Source: Azospirillaceae bacterium
Lineage (GTDB): Bacteria > Pseudomonadota > Alphaproteobacteria > Azospirillales > Azospirillaceae
Assembly: GCA_028281465.1 (NCBI GenBank)
Contig: JANQJV010000307.1
Span: forward strand, 1-32,265
DNA length: 32,265 nt
Direction of reading: 5' to 3'
Shown one piece after another: positions 26,463-32,265 of the stretch. The stretch's first letter is position 1. Every line of letters starts with the position of its first letter. Made by a program: the position numbers and the translations under genes. Below the pieces are notes generated by a model that saw nothing but the letters and a program-made list of their open reading frames with translations, was not told the origin of the DNA and did no database searches.

Positions 26463-28799
26463 ATGCCGATGCACTTGCAATCCGGTGGCCCGCATGCCAT
26501 CCGACGGGCCATGGACACGCCACGGAGAAACCGCACCTGGAACATGGGGACCGCGCGCCGGCTGTTGGCCCGCCTGCGCGACATCATGGCGGAGTCGGTC
26601 GATCCCGAACACCGGCTTGAGAACATAGCGCGGCTGATCGCAGCGGAAATGGCCGCCGATGTCTGCTCTTGCTATGTGCTGCGGGCCGGCGACATCCTCG
26701 AGCTGTTCGCGACTGTCGGCCTCAAACGCAGCGCCATCCACCAAACGCGCCTGCGTGTCGGCGAAGGCATCGTCGGCACCGTGGCTGCGCATACACGGCC
26801 GGTTGCGGTGGAGGATTGCCAGAACCACCCAAGCTTCGCCTACCGTCCCGAAACCGGTGAAGACCCGTTCAAATCCCTGCTCGGCGTGCCAATTTTGCGT
26901 GCGGGCCGTGTGCGCGGCGTCCTGGTGATCCAGCATCGCGAGTCCCGGCCGTATCAGGAAGAGGAGATCGAAACCCTCGAGACCATCGCAATGGTGGTGG
27001 CCGAGCTGGTGGCTAGCGGCGCCCTTCTGGGTCAGGAGGAAACCGCGCGCATTGGAGATTCGCCATTCTTGCCGCCGCGGCTGACTGGCGTGGCCCTCAG
27101 CGGCGGCGTCGGCATCGGTCTGGCCGTCCTGCATGCACCACAGCTCACCTTGCGCACCATGGTGGCGGACGATCCGGATGCCGAACTGGAACGCCTGAGT
27201 GATGCGCTGGGACGGATGCATTCGGCCATCGATGCGCTTATGGACGGACCGGTGGCGCGGGCCGGCGCCGGCGAGCCACGTGACATCATGGAAAGTTATC
27301 GGATGATCGCGGAAGACCGCGGCTGGCTCGCGCGCATCCGGGAAGCAATCTGGACCGGATTGACGGCCGAGGCCGCCATCCTGCGCGTGCTTAACGAAAC
27401 ACGCTCGCGCACCCAACATGTCACCGATGCTTACATCCGAGAACGGCTACAGGACATTGACGACCTGGGTTACCGGCTGCTGCAGCACTTGAGCGGAGCG
27501 TCCCCGGCACCGAGCGCCATGCCGCTGCCCGACGACGTTGTGCTGGTGGCCCGATCCCTAGGGCCAGCCGATCTCTTGGAGTATGATCAGAGCCGGCTGC
27601 GCGGGGTCGTGCTCGTGGAAGGCTCTCCGACCAGCCATGTCGCCATCGTCGCCCGGGCGCTCGGCATCCCCGTCGTCGGCAAGATCCCCGACATCCTCGA
27701 CCGGATCGATCCGCTCGATCTACTGATCGTCGACGGTGACCACAATTACGTGTTCGTGCGCCCGAACGATAATATTCGCAATGCCTATGTCGAAACCAAA
27801 CGACTGGCCGCCCAGCGCAACGAACAATACGCGGCCCTGCTCGGACACCCATCCATCAGCGCCGACGGCGTACGCATTGCCGTCCATCTGAACTGCGGCC
27901 TGCTGATCGACGTCAAGACACTCGGTGACAATGGTGCCGACGGCATCGGCCTGTTCCGCACCGAGATTCCATTTATGGTGCAGTCGACCTACCCAGATGT
28001 CGCCATGCAGACCGAGCTGTACGCCAACATCCTGGAGCTCGCCGGCGACAGGCCGGTGGTGTTCCGCACGCTGGATGTTGGCGGTGACAAACGGCTGCCC
28101 TACTTCGCAACGGACGAAGAGAGCAACCCGGCCTTGGGGTGGCGTGCCATTCGCATCGGCCTCGACCGTCCGGCAATTCTGTGTCAACAGCTTCGAGCCC
28201 TGCTGCGCGCCGCAAACGGTCGACCGTTGTCGGTCATGTTCCCTATGGTCAGCGACGTACAGGAGTTCGAACGGGCACGCCGGTTGATGGATCGGGAGCT
28301 GGAGCGCGCCGCCCGGGCCGGGCTACGGCTGCCATCGACCCTGAAGGTCGGCACCATGCTCGAGGTGCCGTCACTGATGTTCCAGCTTCCAGCCCTCGTG
28401 CCGCAGGTCGACTTTCTGTCCATCGGCTCGAACGATCTGACACAATACCTGTTCGCCACCGATCGTGCCAATCCTCGGCTGTCCCGCCGCTACGACCCGC
28501 TCTCGCCTGCCATGTTCGAAGTGCTGATGGCGGTCTTGAGCGCTGCTGAGCGGTTTGGCAAGCCAGTCACACTGTGCGGCGAAATGGCGGGCAATCCAGT
28601 CGATGCGCTCGCCCTGATCGGTCTCGGCTTTCGCACCCTATCCATGGCCCCCCCCTCCGTGCCGGGCATCAAGGCCATGATTCGAAAATTGCCGGTAACC
28701 GAAACCACCCGGTTTGTGACCAGCCTGCGCGGGCGCCGCGAACGCAGCTTCCGGGAGAGTCTGCGCGCCTTCGCCCGGGACCATGGTGTGCCCATCTGA
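26463..28799 (+). CDS. ptsP: Phosphoenolpyruvate-protein phosphotransferase of the nitrogen PTS (EI-Ntr)
   Basis: A protein of up to 778 residues that takes phosphate from phosphoenolpyruvate and passes it to NPr. It has an N-terminal GAF domain (about 40-190), an EI N-terminal domain beginning GVALSGGVGIGLA, the swivelling phosphohistidine domain with VEGSPTSHVAIVARALGIPV (the active His), and the C-terminal PEP-binding barrel with GIGLFRTEIPFM, RTLDVGGDK, SIGSNDLTQY and the catalytic Cys in LCGEMAGNP. The GAF domain marks it as EI-Ntr, which in related bacteria senses glutamine. The start is unsure: ATG 26463, 26511 or 26544 (778, 762 or 751 residues); none has a strong ribosome site. Partner genes (ptsN, NPr) are not in the window. 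Confidence 0.95.
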   Translation: MPMHLQSGGPHAIRRAMDTPRRNRTWNMGTARRLLARLRDIMAESVDPEHRLENIARLIAAEMAADVCSCYVLRAGDILELFATVGLKRSAIHQTRLRVGEGIVGTVAAHTRPVAVEDCQNHPSFAYRPETGEDPFKSLLGVPILRAGRVRGVLVIQHRESRPYQEEEIETLETIAMVVAELVASGALLGQEETARIGDSPFLPPRLTGVALSGGVGIGLAVLHAPQLTLRTMVADDPDAELERLSDALGRMHSAIDALMDGPVARAGAGEPRDIMESYRMIAEDRGWLARIREAIWTGLTAEAAILRVLNETRSRTQHVTDAYIRERLQDIDDLGYRLLQHLSGASPAPSAMPLPDDVVLVARSLGPADLLEYDQSRLRGVVLVEGSPTSHVAIVARALGIPVVGKIPDILDRIDPLDLLIVDGDHNYVFVRPNDNIRNAYVETKRLAAQRNEQYAALLGHPSISADGVRIAVHLNCGLLIDVKTLGDNGADGIGLFRTEIPFMVQSTYPDVAMQTELYANILELAGDRPVVFRTLDVGGDKRLPYFATDEESNPALGWRAIRIGLDRPAILCQQLRALLRAANGRPLSVMFPMVSDVQEFERARRLMDRELERAARAGLRLPSTLKVGTMLEVPSLMFQLPALVPQVDFLSIGSNDLTQYLFATDRANPRLSRRYDPLSPAMFEVLMAVLSAAERFGKPVTLCGEMAGNPVDALALIGLGFRTLSMAPPSVPGIKAMIRKLPVTETTRFVTSLRGRRERSFRESLRAFARDHGVPI

Positions 28800-28956
28800 C
28801 CATTTGCCGCTGAGCCATCCAGTCTGTTAGATTCGTGGCCAAGGCGGGCGGCTCATCGGGAGCCCCATGCGGGCCGATTACCCGCCGGCGTCACCGTGTT
28901 GTACCGGCGCCCACCGATTTGGACGTGTTATCAGCCAGCAAACGAAACGGCCACCC

Positions 28957-30516
28957 ATGGGCGATCTGAAACAACGATATTTCCGGGTGCTCGATAGCGA
29001 CGACGACGCCGGCGGATATGACGATGACACGCCGCAGACGGAGTCCATGTTCGGCAACGCGCGGGTGTGCGATCTGCTCCGGGCACGCCGTCAGGAACTC
29101 GGCCTGTCGTTGCGCGATGCGGCCGACAATCTGAAAATCCGATACGTCTACATGGAGGCGATCGAGAACGGGGCTTACACCGAACTCCCAGGAACAGCCT
29201 ATGCCATCGGCTTCGTTCGCACCTATGCCGAATATCTGGGACTGAACGGCGATGCCATCGTCCGCCACTTTAAGGAAGAAATGGCCGGTAAGGTCGGCCA
29301 GCAACATCTTTATTTCCCGACCCCGGTGCCGGAAGCTCGCATTCCCGGCGGCACGATTCTCTTGTTCGCCGTGGTTCTGACCGGCATTGTTTACGGTGGC
29401 TGGTATTACTTGTCAGCAACCGATCGCAATGTCGTCGACCTGGTACCACCGCTTCCGCAACGCCTGATGTCGCTGCTGGATATGGATCCGGTTTCACCAA
29501 CCGGGCCGCTTGCCAATCCCACAACCGAACCGCCGACTCATCCACCGGCCAAACCATCTCCCACCGTGACCACCCCGGTACCGCCGGTCCCCGGTCGCGC
29601 ATCGGCACCGCCGCAGACGGGATCAACGGCCGCAGACGGTCAGACTCCAGCGGTCCTGGGCACGGAAGCCGAACCGGTCGACGAGACGGACTCCGAACCG
29701 CAGTCGCCGGCGAATGGGCGGGCACTGGCAGCGATCGCAGCGGTGTCCACATCGTCGGCCCCCGGCTCCGACGAGCCGGTCCCAATCGATCCGGTATCAC
29801 CAACGGCATCGGCACAGTCCGTGGTCTCACCCCGCGACCAAGTGTCACCGATCGGTCTCGGACCGGCATCGGCCGAAGCGGCGCAGGAACCGATCCAGGC
29901 AGAGGACTTGACCGCGCGATCGGTCGCGAATCTTACCAGGGATAACACGTCCGGTGCGACCGGACCAACAACGACGGCCGATGCCGCCGGCACCCTCCCC
30001 GATCCGCTGAGTCTGCGCGGACCGGTGGTCCGCATGGACGACCTGACCATCGCGTTGCGACCGAAGCCGTCGCCGCCAGCGGCGCTGTTCCCGGCGGAAC
30101 CGGACGCAGCAGACCGAAGCTTACTCCCTCCGGGATCAACGATTGCTGACCCGATCGCCGCCAACGAGGGCCCCACCACCCCGCCGTTGCCGCCTGACTC
30201 CGCCGGCATCGCCGGGGGACGCGTGTTCGGTTACCAGAGCGAGGCCTCCCGTGTGGTGCTGAGGGCGACCGCGGACAGCTGGGTGCAGGTACGCGATGCC
30301 AATGGCGACCTCCTGTTCACCCGCGTGTTGCAGCCCGGCGATGTGTATCAAGTGCCTAACCGTCCAGGGGTCGTTCTGCGGACTGGCAATGCCGGTGGCT
30401 TGGCGGTCACGGTCGATGGCGCGGACCTGCCCCCGCTCGGCGGCAACGGCCAAGTGCTGCGGCGCGTGACCCTGGACCCCGCAGCGCTGCGGCAATCGGC
30501 ACAATCGGTCAACTGA
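28957..30516 (+). CDS. RodZ-like membrane HTH protein
   Basis: A 519-residue protein with RodZ architecture: a cytoplasmic Cro/xre-type HTH (about 24-95: DLLRARRQELGLSLRDAADN, YMEAIENGAYTELPGTAYAI and GFVRTYAEYLG), one membrane helix at about 127-150 (TILLFAVVLTGIVYGGWYYL), a long Pro/Thr/Ser-rich periplasmic linker (about 165-410), and a C-terminal DUF4115-type beta domain (about 425-505: SRVVLRATADSWVQVRDANG). RodZ links MreB to the wall-synthesis machinery and helps set rod shape; that role is inferred here. The linker is unusually long, E. coli RodZ being about 340 residues. ATG 28957 was chosen because the RefSeq-like N-terminus MGDLKQRYF starts there; the frame is open to 28867. Ribosome site is weak. 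In many alphaproteobacteria ispG follows; here moaA does. Confidence 0.85.
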   Translation: MGDLKQRYFRVLDSDDDAGGYDDDTPQTESMFGNARVCDLLRARRQELGLSLRDAADNLKIRYVYMEAIENGAYTELPGTAYAIGFVRTYAEYLGLNGDAIVRHFKEEMAGKVGQQHLYFPTPVPEARIPGGTILLFAVVLTGIVYGGWYYLSATDRNVVDLVPPLPQRLMSLLDMDPVSPTGPLANPTTEPPTHPPAKPSPTVTTPVPPVPGRASAPPQTGSTAADGQTPAVLGTEAEPVDETDSEPQSPANGRALAAIAAVSTSSAPGSDEPVPIDPVSPTASAQSVVSPRDQVSPIGLGPASAEAAQEPIQAEDLTARSVANLTRDNTSGATGPTTTADAAGTLPDPLSLRGPVVRMDDLTIALRPKPSPPAALFPAEPDAADRSLLPPGSTIADPIAANEGPTTPPLPPDSAGIAGGRVFGYQSEASRVVLRATADSWVQVRDANGDLLFTRVLQPGDVYQVPNRPGVVLRTGNAGGLAVTVDGADLPPLGGNGQVLRRVTLDPAALRQSAQSVN

Positions 30517-30718
30517 ACCTGGACCGACAGCAGGCCCCGTCCGCGGTTGCCCACCGGCTTGGCTTGCGAAGCCACAGTCAAATTGGGGGTGAATTGCCCC
30601 GAACCGGTTCCCACCTGCATGACATGGGGAGGCGGTGCAATTCCCCGTCACTGGTGCGCCATCCGTCGCTCTGTACGGCGTCGTCCCGATCCCATCCTCC
30701 GGTCGCAGCCCTTGCCCC
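30517..30718 (+). promoter_or_regulatory. Structured leader upstream of moaA
   Basis: A 202-base gap with two small hairpins: GGGG/CCCC closing TGAATTG at about 30587-30601, and GGGGA/TCCCC at about 30626-30646. Their arms are also mutually complementary (GAATTG against CAATTC plus adjacent GGG/CCC), so an alternative long pairing is possible. That is the pattern of a switch or attenuator. It is not clearly a known riboswitch; a molybdenum cofactor element would be the natural guess but could not be matched by eye. A GGGGAGG run at 30626-30632 could serve GTG 30635. Confidence 0.3.
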
Positions 30719-31777
30719 ATGCCGCGTGATCCCCTTCTCGACACAATAGCCCAAACCCCGCCCGCCACTTTGGTCGATCCGTTTCAGCGGACGATCCGTT
30801 ATCTGCGTGTCTCGGTCACCGACCGCTGTGATTTCCGTTGCGTTTATTGCATGTCCGAAGACATGACCTTCTTGCCGAAAGCGGAAATTCTGACACTGGA
30901 AGAGCTTGACCGGATTTGCCGAGTGTTTGTCCGTCTGGGGGTGGAAAAACTGCGCTTGACCGGCGGCGAGCCTCTTGTACGGCGCAATATTCTCTGGCTA
31001 GTCGAATCCTTGGGCCAGCAGGTGCAATCCGGCGCCTTGCACGACTTGACGCTCACGACCAACGGCAGTCGGCTAGCCATACATGCTGATGCGCTGGCGG
31101 CATGCGGCGTGCGCCGTGTCAACGTCAGCCTCGACACGTTGCGCCCAGACCGCTTCAAAGCGATCACCCGATGGGGCGATTACGGCAAGGTCATGGAGGG
31201 CGTGCGCACCGCCAAGGCGGCCGGGCTGGCGGTCAAGATCAATTGTGTGGCGCTCAAAGGCGTCAACGACGACGAATTTCACGACCTGGTGGCCTGGTGC
31301 GGCGAGCAAGGGTTCGATCTCACCTTCATCGAGGTGATGCCGCTCGGCGATATCGATGGCGATGGCGGCGGGCAGGCCCGGGTCGATCAATTCCTGCCGC
31401 TTTCTGTTGTGCGTGCGGAATTGGCGAAACGCTGGACCTTGACCGAATCCGACCATCGTACCGGCGGCCCGGCCCGATATGTCACAGTCGCTGAAACCGG
31501 TCAGCGTCTCGGCTTCATTACACCGTTGACCCATAACTTCTGCGAATCCTGCAACCGGGTGCGGCTCACCTGCACTGGCACCCTGTTCATGTGCCTCGGT
31601 CAGGAGGATGCCGCCGACCTGCGCACCCCGCTGCGACGCAATCCCAACGACGACGGCCCGTTGATCGACGCCATCCGCGAGGCGATCACCCGCAAACCAA
31701 AGGGACACGATTTCGTCATCAGCCGGCGGCGCCGAGATCCGGCGGTGTCCCGGCACATGAGCGTCACCGGCGGCTGA
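30719..31777 (+). CDS. moaA: GTP 3',8-cyclase (radical SAM), molybdenum cofactor synthesis
   Basis: A 352-residue radical SAM enzyme that, with MoaC, makes cyclic pyranopterin monophosphate from GTP. The SAM cluster motif CDFRCVYC (Cys37, 41, 44) follows [10 protein letters not shown]. The second cluster, which binds GTP, is in [10 protein letters not shown] and [25 protein letters not shown] and the C-terminal double glycine (SVTGG) needed for activity are intact. ATG 30719 gives a normal length. GTG 30635 is in frame, adds 28 residues and has a strong but very close GGGGAGG, so it remains possible. No other mo- genes are in the window. Confidence 0.95.
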   Translation: MPRDPLLDTIAQTPPATLVDPFQRTIRYLRVSVTDRCDFRCVYCMSEDMTFLPKAEILTLEELDRICRVFVRLGVEKLRLTGGEPLVRRNILWLVESLGQQVQSGALHDLTLTTNGSRLAIHADALAACGVRRVNVSLDTLRPDRFKAITRWGDYGKVMEGVRTAKAAGLAVKINCVALKGVNDDEFHDLVAWCGEQGFDLTFIEVMPLGDIDGDGGGQARVDQFLPLSVVRAELAKRWTLTESDHRTGGPARYVTVAETGQRLGFITPLTHNFCESCNRVRLTCTGTLFMCLGQEDAADLRTPLRRNPNDDGPLIDAIREAITRKPKGHDFVISRRRRDPAVSRHMSVTGG

Positions 31778-31811
31778 TCGGTGTCGCCCCGCCCCGGCTC
31801 CGGGAACCGAT
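31777..31811 (+). terminator. Hairpin at the moaA stop codon
   Basis: ATCGGT (31777-31782) pairs with ACCGAT (31806-31811), and an inner CCCG/CGGG stem (31793-31804) sits within. It begins at the last base of the stop codon. No U-tract follows, so terminator function is only probable. Confidence 0.35.
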
Positions 31812-32044
31812 AACAAAGCCTTGAGCCGGTGCGTCGGCGATTGTCCGCTGCAACCTGAGCGGTACATGCGTTGATCGAACCGTTCTTGCCGTAGGCCGGT
31901 CCATGGCCGACCGGCGTCCTTTGCACCCGGCGTCGCGCGAAAACCGGGCCATCCGCGCTGGATGGACGCCGCGAGGACGCCTTAACCAGGCCCGCAGGGG
32001 CATCCGCCGCATTAACCCGCCCCTCAGGCCGATCTTCGGATAAG
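31812..32044. other. Palindrome-rich intergenic stretch after moaA
   Basis: No credible gene was found; minus-strand frames crossing here read through the inverted repeat and the 3' end of moaA. Several short inverted repeats occur: GCCGGTC/GACCGGC at 31895-31915, CCATCC/GGATGG at about 31949-31965, and GGCGTCC at 31913 against two copies of GGACGCC at 31964 and 31975. Confidence 0.45.
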
Positions 32045-32178
32045 ACCACCGGCCCGAAACACTGACCGGTCCTCGGGCCGCCCTGTTTCGGAGCGCCGGC
32101 ATCCTTGCCGGCTGGACCGCCGGCTTCCAGCCGGCACGGATGCCGGCGCTCCTCGTTCAGCGCCGAAACCGAACCTGT
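32045..32178 (+). repeat. Right arm of the dispersed repeat, long-hairpin form
   Basis: Reverse complement of 1-99 with two mismatches seen, plus an extra tip of about 36 bases in the central hairpin. Here a 15-bp perfect stem (GGAGCGCCGGCATCC at 32090-32104 with GGATGCCGGCGCTCC at 32138-32152) is extended, after a 2x2 internal loop, by a 10-bp stem (GCCGGCTGGA at 32107-32116 with TCCAGCCGGC at 32126-32135). The second hairpin CGGCCCGA/TCGGGCCG is at 32050-32080. The two copies are in inverted orientation about 32 kb apart. Confidence 0.88.
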
Positions 32179-32221
32179 CGTCAAGGCGGGCCATCGGTAT
32201 AAGGTCCACACCGTGCTTCCG

Positions 32222-32253
32222 CCCGTCCCGCAGAGGATGAACCTCTGGACGGG
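32222..32253. other. Bulged hairpin near the window end
   Basis: CCCGTCC (32222-32228) pairs with GGACGGG (32247-32253). After a 3-base bulge, AGAGG (32232-32236) pairs with CCTCT (32242-32246) around an ATGAA loop. It lies just outside the repeat. It could be a terminator for a gene beyond the window or part of another repeat. Confidence 0.4.
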
Positions 32254-32265
32254 TCGTGGCCCCAT

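Noticed and set aside
30580..30650. FMN or cobalamin riboswitch before moaA
   Set aside because: A GGGGTGAATTGCCCC stretch recalls part of the FMN element, but the rest of the conserved core is missing and the downstream gene is not a riboflavin or B12 gene.
1..32178. A composite transposon or genomic island bounded by terminal inverted repeats
   Set aside because: The interior is core metabolic genes in normal context, with no transposase, integrase or tRNA. The repeat looks like an intergenic palindromic element, not a transposon end.
31600..32265. Minus-strand 221-codon open frame reaching the window end
   Set aside because: It reads through the inverted repeat, the palindromic stretch and the 3' end of moaA on the other strand, with no recognisable protein features.

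Overview
The window looks like a chromosomal segment of a high-GC alphaproteobacterium, probably related to the Rhodospirillales. This is inferred from gene content only: an NDUFAF5-type methyltransferase, argJ-mutT, an alphaproteobacterial-type ubiG and lysC next to a nitronate monooxygenase and ptsP (EI-Ntr), and an alpha/beta hydrolase-OsmC fusion. No rRNA, tRNA, transposase, phage gene or CRISPR array was seen. Nearly all sequence reads as ordinary chromosomal housekeeping and regulatory genes.

Layout. 1-99 is one arm of an inverted repeat whose partner lies at 32045-32178; 100-699 has no convincing gene. 700-5251 (+) carries the NDUFAF5/BioC-like methyltransferase, a membrane-anchored alpha/beta hydrolase, a REC-GGDEF diguanylate cyclase and the hydrolase-OsmC fusion. 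5295-7722 (-) is argJ, mutT and a small membrane-anchored protein of unknown role. 7723-8157 is a divergent gap with a possible mannitol-dehydrogenase remnant. 8158-8916 (+) is an SprA-like HExxH protein, convergent with an N-carbamoylputrescine amidase (aguB) at 8943-9821 (-). An unusually AT-rich 490-bp gap separates aguB from a divergent MarR regulator.

11060-18092 (-) is a one-directional run: a PilZ-like protein, an SbcD/YhaO-like nuclease, an SbcC/YhaN-like ATPase (4-bp overlap with the nuclease), a doubtful small ORF, two translationally coupled arrestin-like proteins (one with two membrane helices), and a 436-residue pentapeptide-repeat protein. The next block holds leuC (+) convergent with ubiG (-), then lysC and nitronate monooxygenase (+). 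A histidine kinase and a secreted partner protein, joined by a GTGA overlap, lie on the minus strand between the monooxygenase and ptsP. After ptsP come a RodZ-like membrane HTH protein and moaA, both (+).

Functionally the window mixes amino-acid biosynthesis (argJ, leuC, lysC), ubiquinone and molybdenum cofactor synthesis, complex I assembly, nucleotide-pool and DNA-end maintenance, nitrogen-PTS regulation and c-di-GMP signalling. The least explained parts are the kinase/secreted-protein pair, the YhaO-YhaN-arrestin-pentapeptide run, and the terminal inverted repeat with two different hairpin lengths.
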